DNA of 64,000 bases from Lycium barbarum (Eukaryota; Streptophyta; Magnoliopsida; Solanales; Solanaceae). This document shows positions 35,641-48,700 of this stretch, piece by piece. Within the stretch, counting starts at the first letter, position 1, and every line of letters begins with the position of its first letter. Where the stretch lies: assembly GCF_019175385.1 (NCBI RefSeq), contig NC_083340.1, forward strand, positions 23,510,336 through 23,574,335. Direction: 5' to 3'. Made by a program: the position numbers and the translations under genes. Under the pieces are notes generated by a model. That model was not told the DNA's origin. It did not search any database and was given only the letters and a program-made list of their open reading frames with translations.

Positions 35641-35723
35641 GATCATGGTGTTTTCGGAATGAAATAATTACAAGTTTATTTTCTGTGTTTTCAGCAAGTT
35701 CTTGATTCTGGTGTAAAAAGGAG

Positions 35724-38622
35724 ATGGGAATTTTGGGGATGAAAGTTGGTTTTTGGATTTCAATGATTTTGGGGTTTATGGTATTGGGAAAAGTGCATGG
35801 AATAGGAGCAAACTGGGGAACACAAGCAACACATCCATTGCCACCAAACATAGTAGTGAAGATGCTGAAGGACAATGGGATTCAGAAAGTGAAGCTGTTT
35901 GATGCAGATTCAGATATCTTCAAAGCACTCAGTGGTTCTGGAATTGAAGTCATGGTTGGAATCCCAAATGATTTGCTTTGGAGTTTAGCTAACAGTTTGG
36001 GTGCTGCTGAGAAATGGGTAGAAAAGAATCTCTCTTCATATGTCTCTTCCAATAGTGTTGATATCAAGTGAGTTTCTTCTCATTATTGTTGGCTTTTTAA
36101 GTTATATATACTGATGGTGCAAAAAAAAAAAAAATGATAACCTGATAAAAATTATGACTAGTCCGCTATCCTAGGTTAAATTATACAGTATACACTTGTC
36201 AGGTGTTAAATTAAGTCCTTATAGCTGTTGTTATCTTTATTTTGCTGTCTCATTGTTTTCTTGTCTCATTCAATTTGGGGAATATTCTTCTAGTATATTC
36301 ATTGTTTCTATTGAGATTTCTGAAATCTGATACGGACCCAACCCATTACCCCTTGGCTGAAAAAAAAAAAGGTCGGGTCGGGTTGGGTTATTTTAGTGGA
36401 TAAAAAATTATTTGAGGGGAAAATAATTTTGAAGGGCTGGGATGATGTCACGTGGCAGCTGTTAGACATAAGAGTATAATTGACCCTATAGTATAACGGT
36501 AAGGGTATAATTGATCCTAAAGTATAACGAAGGGTATGAATGAACTATTTCCCAAAGTTCAGGGATAATTTTGGCCCTTTTCCGTTTCTGAAATCTGAAT
36601 GATTGGTTCATTTATAGTATGTCTCAAATTTAAGTTGAAGATTATCTTATCCTGAAAGTTGGAGTAACTAGATTTTGCAGTTTTCTCTGATATATTTAAA
36701 TTTTTTTAACTTTTTTTTTTGTCTGATTTTCAAGTATTTATTTATGATTAGTTAACTACAAGGAACTTATTGGCTGTAATTTAAGTAACCTGCCCTATTC
36801 TTGTGCAGCCCTTGTATAAAAATGGTGTGTTTTCATGCTGCCCAACATAAGTAAATTCAAAAAGTTTGATAAATGATACTCCTTCTGTCTCAAAAAAATT
36901 GTCCTCCTTTCCTTTTTAGTATGTCTAAAAAAGGTTGTTCCCTTTCTATATTTAGAAACAATTTAATTTTATGAGATGATTTACAGCCACACAAATATCT
37001 AAGGTCTGTTTGGACCACACATATCAAAAATCTTCATTTATTTCTTAAACTTTGTGTCAAGTCAAAATAGGACAATTTTTTTGGGACGGAAGGAGTAATT
37101 ATTTTTAATGAATATACAAAATTCTCATATCTGCACAATCCTTTCTAGAAACTTAAAAAAAGTTGGACTAAAGGATTGGAATTTGGAAATTCACCAACCA
37201 ATAAGTACCCCACCCAAAAAACAAAAAAAAAAAGGTCAATTTCAGTAATAGCTGTGCCTTTTTGTTGTTAGTAGGAATTGCTTCTTATTTTAGCATCAAC
37301 AGGTAGGCATTTAACATAATAAAATGAATGAAAGGAATATGAAGCTGATGGCACATACCCTGTGTTTCGACAATCAGAAATTCAGAATGTTCTTGTAGAC
37401 CTTATGCTAGATGAATTCTTAAATGGCTATAAGTTCAATGAAACCAGGAGATTGGACAGAATAAATCTATTGCTAATGAAGTTATTTTCTGTTCAGATAT
37501 GTTGCAGTTGGCAATGAACCATTTCTATCTCAGTTAAACGGAACATATCTGCCAACAACATTCCCAGCTCTTCAAAACATCCAGGCAGCCCTCATAAAAG
37601 CCGGTCTAGGCAATCGGGTGAAAGTAACAATTCCTCTCAATGCCGATGTATACGAGAGTTCAAGTTCACAACCTTCAACAGGTGACTTCCGCCAAGACAT
37701 CCGTGATCTCATGGTGAACATTGTCAAGTTCTTAAATGACAATGGAGGCGCATTTACTGTCAATATCTATCCCTTTATAAGTCTATATAATGATCCCAAC
37801 TTTCCTGCTGACTACGCTTTCTTCGACGGATACTCAAGCCCCATAGATGACAATGGGAAAATCTACAACAACGTGTTTGATGCAAACCACGATACCCTCC
37901 TTTGGGCATTGCAGAAAAATGGATTCCCAAATATGTCAATTATAATAGGGGAAATTGGATGGCCAACGGACGGAGACAACAACGCAAACTTAAAGGCTGC
38001 CCAAAGATTCAACCAAGGATTCATGACTCATATTTTAGGTGGAAAGGGGACTCCAATGAGACCTGGCCCCATAGATGCTTACCTGTTCAGTCTGATTGAT
38101 GAGGACGCGAAAAGCATCCAGCCAGGCAACTTTGAACGACATTGGGGAATATTTTACTTCGATGGTACGCCTAAGTATAGTCTTTCCCTGGGTGGAAACA
38201 ATAGAGGTGGTTTAGTACCAGCAAGTGGGGTCCGTTATCTGGATCGCAAGTGGTGCGTGTTGTCGCCCTCGGCTAGCCTTGATGATCCTCAGCTGGCTGA
38301 TAGTGTGGGCTATGCATGTTCGCATGCTGATTGCACCAGCCTCGGACATGGGACATCGTGCGCGGATCTAGATGCTCGTGGCAACATTTCGTATGCATTC
38401 AACAGTTACTATCAGGAAAACGACCAGCTACCTACTGCCTGCAAGTTTCCAAACCTTTCGATGGTCACAAACACGGATCCATCACCACCTGGTGGAACCT
38501 GTAAATTCAAAATCATGATCCAAGCAAGTAAACCTAGCAGCGATAAGAGCAACGCATTTACTTCTAAGCCTGTCAATGTGATGTTTCTGGTTGTAATAGT
38601 TTCTTTGTTGAGTGTTTTGTAG
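35724..38622 (+). CDS. GPI-anchored glucan endo-1,3-beta-glucosidase (GH17 with X8 domain)
   Basis: Two exons, 35724-36067 and 37497-38622, with GT-AG ends (donor AA/GTGAGT, acceptor TTCAG/AT), make 489 aa. Residues 1-26 form a signal peptide. The GH17 barrel starts at IGANWG. The acid/base Glu122 (AVGNEPF) and nucleophile Glu267 ([12 protein letters not shown]) are present. An X8/CBM43 domain (WCVLSPSA, Trp367, with conserved Cys residues and YAFNSYYQ) follows. A hydrophobic tail at the C terminus indicates a GPI anchor. The enzyme should cleave beta-1,3-glucan (callose) at the cell surface or plasmodesmata. It closely resembles Arabidopsis At5g58090 and At4g31140. The start at 35724 fits the signal peptide; a second Met at codon 6 is possible. 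Family members regulate callose, but this gene's role is inferred. Confidence 0.95.
36879..37095. mobile_element. Stowaway-type MITE in the GH17 intron
   Basis: Begins CTCCTTCTGTCTCAAAAAAA, ends TTTTTTTGGGACGGAAGGAG, flanked by TA on both sides. The 1429-nt intron is otherwise AT-rich, with no further gene. Confidence 0.8.
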
Positions 38623-38962
38623 AACTTGTTGAGTGTTTTATATATTCCTGTCACATATGCTGAAATTGTCATCAATGATTTTTGTTTACTACGTTACTCT
38701 GCTCCTCTGTTTGACACCATTCTTTTTAGGTCTGCAATTTTATTCCATTGACCTGGTTTTACGATCATTCTCTCTATGTTCCTATTTGCCTATATTGAAG
38801 AAATAAGGAATTAGCGACAGACAATTGTTGTAGCTAAACAGCAAAAAATCGTCGATAATCCTATTTAGCAATAGGAAATTGTCGCTAATCCTATTTATCA
38901 ACTGATTATTAAAATATTCTATTAACTATCGGTAATTAAGCGATGAAGTCCATAGCTAATTT

Positions 38963-39030
<68 letters not shown>

Positions 39031-39409
39031 ATTGTTACTTATGTTATCAATCTCACTAGTCTTTTTTCTTTTCCGGGTTTCTTTTCAATAAAGCAAATTC
39101 TTTTGTATCTTATGACTTATATTGCATGACTTTTATGAAATAAGTTTAATAATAGGCCTTGTAATATAGCTTGGCTTTAGGTCACCAACTCCGTTGAGCC
39201 GCCCCTGTTTGTATCTAAAATGAGGGAAAAGAGATCAACGTTAGCGAAGACGAGTGCATGGGCAAAAAAAATTCTGAACTCTAGCTATAGGGTTGAGAAA
39301 AAAAAAAAACTAATTCTACCCCTGTGGATCTTTTACATCCTCAAATAGTTCCATAACTATATATGTTTGCTTCAAGGCACAAGCTAAGTTGAGCTATATG
39401 ATTCCATCA
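38623..39409. other. intergenic with an (AT)n microsatellite
   Basis: 3' flank of the GH17 gene. A long (AT)n run lies at about 38970-39027, next to TCGTCGATAATCC / TCGCTAATCC blocks. No gene seen. Confidence 0.6.
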
Positions 39410-40015
39410 TTCAGAGAACTTTGTAAGCCTTCCCATAATATCTGTTTATGAATGGAGGCTTGACCTGAGATACATCAGGTGAGGGCACAGGATAAAATTG
39501 ATAAAATTTCATGCTCTGAAATGCAGCTTTTGCTTGCTCACTCATCTCCTGAGGACCTGAATAGCTTTATCCCTGGTTTTTCTCGCCTGTACGTTATTCT
39601 TCTTTCCTTCATTAACCTTCTCCTTCACAAATTTCACAAATTCATGTTTTAAATCTGGGGCTAACTCGTCTGCTTCAATAAATTTTTCTGCCATTTACTT
39701 TGGCTCATCAAATTCCCAGTCGAACTCGCAAAACACAGGCGGTTCTGTTGGGAATAGAATCTGCACGATGGTGCTCTCTTCAAGTTCATCTTCTTCCGCG
39801 AATGGCTGATAGAGATAAGGTAAGCAATATTCAACTTCTTCACTCGATCCAAGTTTAATACTATCGTGTTTATTTTTATTGTTCTTAAAATTACAGTGTA
39901 TGGTGTGTAGTAAATGAAAAAGTTTAATGTTTGTAATTACAGATTTGGTGGTTTTTGCGTAGTTACTTGTTTCATTTACCGATAACCACCACAACAAAAG
40001 ATGTAATCTATCCAA
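39410..40015 (-). pseudogene. small plant protein remnant (INRYYGKA motif)
   Basis: The minus-strand frame 40015-39695 ends with PFAEEDELEESTIVQILF...FDWEFDEPK, then a TAA at 39695-39697. The same frame continues with MAEKFIEADELAPDL and KARKTRDKA-like residues to a TGA near 39545. A shifted frame then reads EMSEQAKAAFQSMKFY, FYPVPSPDV and PPFINRYYGKAYKVL. One stop plus one frameshift make it a likely pseudogene. The C-terminal motif vaguely recalls the Arabidopsis TAS1-target (HTT) proteins, but I am not sure of that link. Confidence 0.45.
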
Positions 40016-41384
40016 ACATTATATTCATTAACACAACAAGCAATCTAATTTATTGCTTGTTGAGTTGTTGTGTTAATTTTTTGTATTTTCAAAAACATAT
40101 TATGTAAAAGTCACTAATAGAAGTTAGGACACGATGCCATACATACTTTGTAGAAATTTGGCAAAAACTCTCTAAACATTTTTATTGTTTAAAAGGTGAT
40201 GAACCAAGAAAATATAAAAGATAGACAAAATAGAATTTCATCCCACTATTTTATAGTAGTGTAAAATAATGTTAAGCTAAGAGAAAAGAATATCATTTAG
40301 ATCGCACAAGCGGGAAGAAATCAATCAGGATGAGACTCATGAACTTAGTCTACTAAGATTAAATATCCAATAAGAAAATTTAAATTATACAAAAGGAAAT
40401 ATATCTAATACCTTGCAGCTTGCTATCCAGGATCTTTGTAATACCTTTAGCTTATTAGTTACTACTCAAAATGGTAGAACTAATTCAATTTCAATAGGAG
40501 TAGTAAAATAGGTTTCAGAGTTAATTATGTTGTCGGCTAGTAGTCATTTTCATTGCCCCGGGCTCAAGCCAAATTTTTTAATATTTTATTATTTTTTAGC
40601 TTAATATTTAAAATATATTTTACACATATAAATTTAATCAGTACGGTTCGATATTTTTTTGATTTATTTCTATAAATTAAAAATCTACCTAATTCTGCGG
40701 AACAATTATGAATTTATATAAAAACCATTTGTTTTATTAAAAGAAACATAAAAAATGGTTCGGTACAGTTCTGTTTGGTCGGTTAAGTTGGTTTTTTGAA
40801 AATTACTTGACTCCTGTAAAACTCTAACGGGCGGTTTAGTTTGAGGGATTAGGGGGTTATCTTAATATATTTTTGAGATTAAATTTGTCCAGTATTTAAT
40901 TGCGAAAACGAGCTAAAATCAGAATTAAATTTATACCAAATTTTAGAATTATCTATCCCCTAGAAAAGGTGGGGTCTCTGAATAATATTATCGTATAACG
41001 TTACTAATGAAAAATGAAAAGAAGATAAAACAAAGAAGAATAGAAAGATGGAGAAAAGTACTTATTGCATACTCGAATTTTAACACATTGTGCTAGAGTT
41101 AACTTCTTAAAGTTCGAACTTATGCTGGAATTTCACTTGTAAAAGCGTGAAATTCTAGCACAATATGTTGATCTTTTTTTGTGTGCGTTTTAACTAAGAG
41201 TATTGTCATACAAATTTTAGTTCCGCATTAAAAATGTTACTTATAATTTACCTTAAATATTTACAAATGCTGCTATTTTTCAATTAAGGGTCGAAAAGTC
41301 GGCAGGACTTTTTTAACCCTTGAAATGTGCTATTAGTGCACTTCACCTACGAGCAATTTGCACGATTGTCCTTGTTTGGGGTGG
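40016..41384. other. intergenic, no gene seen
   Basis: AT-rich. The palindromic AACACAACAAGCAATC / ATTGCTTGTTGAGTTGTTGTG (40029-40074) is a small hairpin. No coding frame. Confidence 0.5.
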
Positions 41385-41735
41385 TTTTTAAATTTTGTCC
41401 CTTAAATTGCTAGTCTTTAATTTTTGCCCTTCGTCTAAAATTTATGGGTTTCGGATTCAAACCCCAGCTCAGTTAAAAATTTTGCAAAACAGAATTTGGT
41501 TGCAAAACTCTACCTTAAGACTTAGTTTGCTACCTTATAACACAGAGCTTTCCACCTTAAGGTAGAGTTTGCGATTTTTTTTTAAATTTTTGCCTGAGCG
41601 AGGATTCGAATCCGGAACCCATAATTTTTAGGCGAAGGATAAAAAATTAAAGACCAACAATTTGGGGGACAAAAATTAAAGACCAATGCCTTTGAAGGCC
41701 AATCCGTCCAAAAAAATCTTCACCTGCTGGGTGAG
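41385..41735. repeat. foldback element with ~90-bp arms
   Basis: The left arm has CTTTAATTTTTGCCCTTCG, GGGTTTCGGATTCAAACCCC and CTCTACCTTAAG. The right arm has the inverse (CTTAAGGTAGAG, GGATTCGAATCCGGAACCCA, CGAAGGATAAAAAATTAAAG). A fragment related to this family is at 9340-9440. Confidence 0.6.
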
Positions 41736-42356
41736 CAGTTGAAACTACAACGGATCATTTGCATTTTTGACCCTGTTTTGTGCCATTTAATTTTTGGCCT
41801 TCAAATGGGATGGTTTTTAATTTCGATCATCAAAATCGAACTTATGCCTCATAATATTGACAAATTAAGCCAATACGCTTAAATAACTTATTCCTCTACG
41901 GGCACAAGTTTGATTTTAAAGTGATTTTTTTTTAAAGGACAGTCCATGTGAAGGAAAAACCGTGCAGTTACTTCAGCTACAACACCATATGCTGGAGGTG
42001 TTTTCGTATATTTTAGCTAGGTGTACTGATATCCAAATTTTAATTCAGCATTAAAAAGTTTTATTTTCTTAACTATTTACAAATGATGGCTATCATTTCC
42101 AAAAGTGGTCAGCCGTCGTAATTTTCACCCTAAAATGGATCATTTGTGCACTTCGCCTTCATTGGGCTTTCCACTAGGTTCGGGTCAAAAAAAAGCATTC
42201 GGGTCAAACAATTCTTCGAGACTCAACTTTCCTTCCCCGGTGTGTTCACATATAACACAAACACAAAGATGGTGGCGGGGGCTTTTTTGTACTCTCTCTT
42301 CTACATTCCCATTCACAGAATCACTTCAAACACTTTCTCTCTCTACACCTATCTAC

Positions 42357-42365
42357 AAACCCTAG
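42357..42365 (+). promoter_or_regulatory. telo-box in the DCAF1 leader
   Basis: AAACCCTAG, the plant telo-box, lies 43 bp before the start codon within a CT-rich leader (CTCTCTTCTACATTCC, CTTTCTCTCTCTACACC). Such elements are common in promoters and leaders of constitutively expressed plant genes. Confidence 0.5.
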
Positions 42366-42407
42366 CTTTTTGATTTTTTTATTGATTTTATTAAAGTAGT
42401 AGTATAT

Positions 42408-45400
42408 ATGGAGGAGGAGGAGCCGCAGCAACAACAATCATTGGCGGCGGAGGAGCGGCAGCCGGAGGCGCCGGCGCCGGCGCCGGCGGAGGAACATGAG
42501 GAGGAAGAAGAAGGAGAGGAGGATGAAGAGGAATCGGAGAATGAAGGGTTGATCATTAAGGCACAAGCGTTAATGGATAAAATTACTGCTTTGCCTGATA
42601 ACCCTAATCCCAATACTATTCATGCTCTCTCTTCTCTTTTTGAAACTCAAGAATCTAGGTACTGTTTCTTCTTCTTTGTTGATTAAGTAATACTTCCTTT
42701 ATCCCAATTCTAATTTATGTAATACACTCTCCTTTTTAGTCCGTCTAAAAAAGAATGATACATTTTCTTATTTCCTTATATGGCAATAATTTTACTTTAA
42801 ACTTTACCTTTTAACCACACAAATATCTTTGACCTATCTTGGGATGGAGGGAGTAGTAATTTAGGTATATAATGGTTATATATATTTACGTATATATGAC
42901 TTAAGCTGGAATTTACTTGTCGAATCGTGGGGTTTAAGTGAAGTGAATTTTGTGTTATATTCTCAAGAAACTAGGTACAGTTTCTTTTTTGTTGATAAAG
43001 TTAGTAGTAATTTAATGATGCTGGGATTCTAACCCAACAGTGCAGGTATATAATGGTTATGTATTTGGTTTAAGATGGAATTCACATTCTTTTTCATTTG
43101 TTGAAATTTTGTGGGGATTTCAAATTGTGGGGTTTAAGTGAAGTTACTTGAGCCGAGGGTTTTATCGGAAACAGCCTCTCTACCTGCCAACTGCATACAC
43201 TCTACCCTCCCTAGACCCCACTTTGTGGGATTATACTGGTTTAAGTGAAGTGAATTTTGTGTTATACTTGGGTTGAAGTATGGTTATGTGGGGTTCCTTT
43301 TTTTTTTTTTTTTTTTTTTTGGTGAAGTAAATGAATTGCATTAAAAAGGCCTTAAGCAGATGCAGTCATGCAGAGTTACAAAGCATCTAACTGTTAGCTT
43401 CAGGACATTACTACGTCAAGCTTCGTCAACTCTCCAAAATATCCAACTTTCATAGGCATCTTTGATGGAGTGGGGGTTCTTAAAGGGCGCGTAAGAGGAT
43501 TTTAGGGCTTATATTGATGCACAACAAGACTTCTACTCGGCAATGTTGCCTCCATTAACGCTTGTGGCTATTGATGTAGGATTTTAATTTTAGAATCTGC
43601 TGGGTTTTAAAATGGTAGAGATGGTTTAACGTTTAGCAAGCAGATAAGCATAGACACACATACATGTATATTTTCATGCCTCCTATTTACTCTGTACATT
43701 CTGGAGTATTTCACTCATTGGATATATAATAGCAGGGTAGTTAAATTCTGTTATATGTACCTATGCTGGTCTTGTTCTTTCTTTTTCTTTTTTGTTCTTC
43801 TGAATTTTCACTGGTTAACAATGTAGACATGTGGCTTATTGGTAGTGTTGGGGGAGGGGGGACTGTCGTGAATTACGGGCATGCCTGTGCTAGTTTACAA
43901 TTGTTTTAGTTATAATTATCTGGACACTGGTCCCATATAATTTTATTTAGTTTTAATGTTTCCAGTGCTGGTTGTGTTAAGATAGGGTTGTTATTGGGTT
44001 TTTTTGTTTTTGGATACGGTTGTTATTTGGTTCTTGGTGCATCCTGTCTTCTATATTGGCGTGAAATAGTACACTTTCATCTTTGTGAAACCGTCTTGCT
44101 ATTTGGAATAGGCTCAATCATAAAGTTCTGCCTCTCTTAGTACTGCTTCTTCTCTCCCAAAGGATCCCTGCTTCCCCAGAGTAGACCTCACATTTTTAAT
44201 TCACTCAATTGGTATATCCATATTAAAATGGAGCTTGAAGAGGTGAATATTTTACTAGAATCGTATCTCCATATTACAGTGCAGCTTTTGGATTCTTTAC
44301 CAAGTTATGAACCTAGACATCATCTATCTTTTATTTGTTCACCAGTCTGGACTTAGATTTTTACTCCCCCCCTATGAGTTATATTCTTTTCCAAGAGTCC
44401 CAAGTCAGAGATTTGGAGTTATACCTTTATTATTAGTTAATCAGCCAGTTGAACTGCACCTAATTGCCGTAACTGTCGAATGGGTTGTACATGCTCTACA
44501 TTTCTCTCTTTTGGTATCTCTGGAAGTTTTTACAGAGCATCTAGCAAGAGGAATTAGAAAGGTCAATTCCGTAATTCCTTACTAACCAGAACATTGAAAG
44601 GTCATTGTAACAGTTTGACGAAAATTCTATATCTGATGATACTGTTAGTAGATTGGTTGATATTTCTTTTCATATTGTATATTAGATGAGGCAAAAGTTT
44701 TGAGGACATCAGAACTAAAGTTTCTAAATTTGTATTGACTACCTTAATCCATTGCTAAGAACTGGGATGTAAGATTAGATTGAGCAAGAAAAATTGGAAG
44801 TGGGTCTGAGCAAAGCATCAAATTTGCATTATTTATTATGTGGCTCTCTCCTCTTTTCCTAGTTTCTGTGCCAAAAGTTTTTGATCAAATTTCTAGGCAC
44901 AAACTTGTATTACCTCCATCTTATTTTATGTGACGTTTGACCGGACACATAGTTTAGGAAAGAAAAAAAACCTTATTGAAATTTGTGGTCTAAGACAAGC
45001 TATAAATATTTGTGCGGCTATAAATCATCTCATTAAGGGTGAAATATGAGAAGTTAAAGTTAAACTTTTTTTAAATATGGAAAGGTGTCATTCTTGGGAC
45101 ATACTAAAAATGAAAGTGCATCACATAATTGGGACAGAGGAAGTACTCATTATTTTTGGGGAAATCTCGCGCTCAAGATGTGGTCTAGTGGTCTATGAAG
45201 TGGGTTGGAAACCGTTAGGCTTTAGGTTCAATTCCCCGTGGAGGCAAAAAACACAAGGTAATTTCTTCCATCTGTCCATGCATTGGCGGCACAGTTGTCT
45301 GGTACTTGTGCGCAAGCTGGTTATAAAAAAAAATTATATTTGAGAAATTTCAAATATGAAACTTGGATACAGGGGGGGAAATATATAAGATAAAGGCCTC

Positions 45401-45712
45401 TTATGTTGCTATGCCACTTTTGGTAATAAACCATTGTTTCTTGTCATCGAGTGAATTTTTTTAGATTGCTCAAAGTACAACCATATTAGTTTTATGATAG
45501 TGAAGAAGATCCCGTGAAGTCAAACCAGTTAGCTGTAGTCCTTTGCTAAAATATGTAAAACCAATGTTATAATTTTGAATGAAAACGATAATTTTAACTA
45601 ATATAGTATATAATTGGTGGACAGAGTCACCTCTTGCTCGTGGGAGGTGGCAGGTATCCCGTGGAATTAGTCGAGGTGTGCGCAAGCTGGCCCAGACACC
45701 ATGGTTATCCCC

Positions 45713-45743
<31 letters not shown>

Positions 45744-48700
45744 AAAAAAACAAGTATATACGTGGTACTTGCAGGATATTGGGTTCTATCTGACAATTGG
45801 GATTAACTTTAGTTTCTTGCTTCAATGGTCAGTCTGAATGATATTTCTTGATCTTGAAGTTTTTCCTTTGTTAAGGTAAAAGAGAAGCACGGCCAGTGGG
45901 GCTCAAATCCACAATTGCTTTATTAGAAATCTTTAAGTTGTTGGCTCTTTTTGATTGCTATCTTTCTGTGTAAAGGTTTTATGTTTACTTCATTTATTAA
46001 AGGACCTGAGAACTAGTACCCATCACTAATAAAGGGAACAGGGGAGGTGGAACTAGTTCAATTGCATTTTTAGTATAGTTGCGCCCAGTTTGTGATGAAG
46101 AATGCAGTATTTTGGAGAGTGGGAATCTTGCCTTTATTGTGGTTTTATATTAGTGCCGCATATTATTCTTGACTTTTAGTTGTTGTGATGCTTAAGATTA
46201 TGTGGATTATGTTTGTTAGAAACTGCTGTAAATCTCTATTATGTTGCATGATGTGTTTGGTACCAGCAAGTTGAAACCTAGAGTGCTGTTTTATTTCACA
46301 GTTTTAAGATGGGTAACAAGAAGTTATGACGTAGTAATTTTATAATTATATGTAGTGGGATACTACTAAAGTGCTACGTGACATTTTTTTAAGGAAGGTG
46401 AAGTTTTGTATAACTAGGGTGTACATGGACCAGGTTGGTTTGGATTTTTCGAATACCAAACCAAACCAATTGTGTTGGGTTTTTATATCTACAAACCAAA
46501 TCAAACCAATAAAAGTCGGGTTTTCCAACTTTGGTTTTTCTCAAGATTTTCGGGTTTTTTCCGGTAATCATATAAAACGTATAACTTGTGCTTCAAATAT
46601 TTCTTTAGTCCTAGTAAGATAGTTGTATCTAATTATTTTTTTTTAAGAAAATAACACAAAATGTGAGATGAGTGCTAACATTGTACTAAAATATTCAACA
46701 AAAATGATAATGCAATCGCTAAGCCATAATGAAAATGATCAAAAACTAAAGGTACTAAGTCATGCTAAAATAAGTATGGTTAATAAGTATTAATTACATG
46801 ACTAAATATTAAAGAAAAACTAAATTAAATTATGTATTTTCACTGTCCAAACCGATGCAAAACTAAGAATAGATATTCAATATTGTTGTTACTCCTAGTG
46901 TTAGAATTGAATTTATTTTGGTAGCATTAATTGATTTGGGCTTTATTTGAGTCACAAACATCTATGAGCTATAAAACTTATTGGCCCATTCAAAATCTTA
47001 AGTCCAAGCTTGAGATAATATATGAAAAGACAAAAACTATGAAAAAATTTAAGAAATATTTATAAATTACATTACAAATAAATATTTTTATGTATAAAGT
47101 ATTTCTAAAAATTGTATACATGTAATGTCGGGTTGGTTTGGTTCGGTTTGACTTTTTTTAATTAAAACCAAACCAAAAGGTCGGGTTTGTTTTTTCAATA
47201 CCAAACCAAGTCAAACAAAACCACTTGTCGGGTTTTTTTCTCGGTTTGACTCGGATTGTCGGTTGGGTGCGGTTTGTCAGTTTCCTTTGTACACCCCTAT
47301 GTATAAGGATGAAGAGTATGCTGGTATGAAGCATCTGTGTACATCAACATTAGTTCTCACAGATATGCAGAGAACCAATAAAGTTGACCATGCCTCTTTG
47401 TTATAAAAAGTGCTAAATGACATTAGGAAATCATTTTCTATATTTGCCTTTTTTTTCTTCTTTATTATCAAATGTAAATTCTAAGTCATTATCTTCCAAC
47501 GTTTGTTCCCTTCTTTTGGAATAGAAAAAACATGATAATTGAGCGTAGCCAACAATAACAAGTGGAGCTTGGTCTTTTTTCCCGTTTGCATTATTCATAT
47601 CACTGCAAAATCAGTGTTTTGTCTCACTGGATGAAACAAGACAAATGACAGATCTGTTCACTCTTTCAAGTGCAGTTACATGGAAGAGAGTGGTCATTCT
47701 GCCTCTAGTAATGGCCGAGCTTCCCATAATGTTGGACGACTAGGGAACCTTATCCGGGTAAGCTTTAGTATCTCTTACTTTTCTTCTTTGACTTTTTTAA
47801 ATCTATACCTCATATACAAGAGTGTCAGTATTAATTGCTCACTTCCCATTATCTCGTATTGTAGGACAATGATGAATTCTTTGAACTGATATCGTCAAAG
47901 TTCCTATCTGAGAGGAGATATTCAGTTTCTGTGAAGGCTGCTGCTGCAAGGCTGCTCTTTAGTTGTTCACTAACTTGGACGGTAGAGTTCTATTCTTTAT
48001 TATTTTATTTCAAGGTTTTTTAAGGTCAAAGTTATTCATGTAGATTAATTCATAGCAAATGGAATCCAGTATCCACATGTTTTTGAAGACCCTGTGCTGG
48101 AAAATTTAAAAAGCTGGACAATGGATGACACAACCAGATTGTCTGGTGATGATCATTATTGGAAGCATGAGTCAGGTGATCGGAGGTCCTCTGATTCTGA
48201 GATGCTGAAGACATACTCTACTGGACTTCTTGCTGTGTGTTTGGCGAGGTATGCTCTTAGGCCCATACCCTTTTTGGTTTTATGACACATCTCCTGTCAC
48301 AATCATATTCAATTTTTGCTCTATTGATGGTAGTGGTGGTCAAGTAGTTGAGGATGTATTAACATCTGGGCTCCCAGCAAAAGTTATGCGCTATCTTCGG
48401 ATTAGAATTTTGGGGGAGACCACCACAAGCCAAAGAGATGCAACATCTTTGTTGGATGGCAAAGCATCATCTACAGGTACTGGTGTAAGATCTAGAGAGG
48501 AATGTAGAAGTAGATTCCGGCAGGTTGCCGAAAGTTCTCATTTGGATATTCCCAGAGTAGCCGAAGATACAGATAAGGACCGCGATAGAAGTGCCAGTAG
48601 GCATATGCGTGGGGATGAACGTTGGGCTGATGAAGAGCCACCTGATTCTATGGCTGTTGATGATAATTATCAGGCAGATGCAGATGGTGAAGAAAGATGG

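Noticed and set aside
38412..38675. Minus-strand frame over the end of the GH17 gene
   Set aside because: Antisense shadow of the C-terminal coding region, with no independent support.
45174..45250. tRNA-like A and B boxes
   Set aside because: The spacing and the conserved SINE body and A-run after it mark a tRNA-derived SINE. No cloverleaf with an acceptor stem could be drawn.
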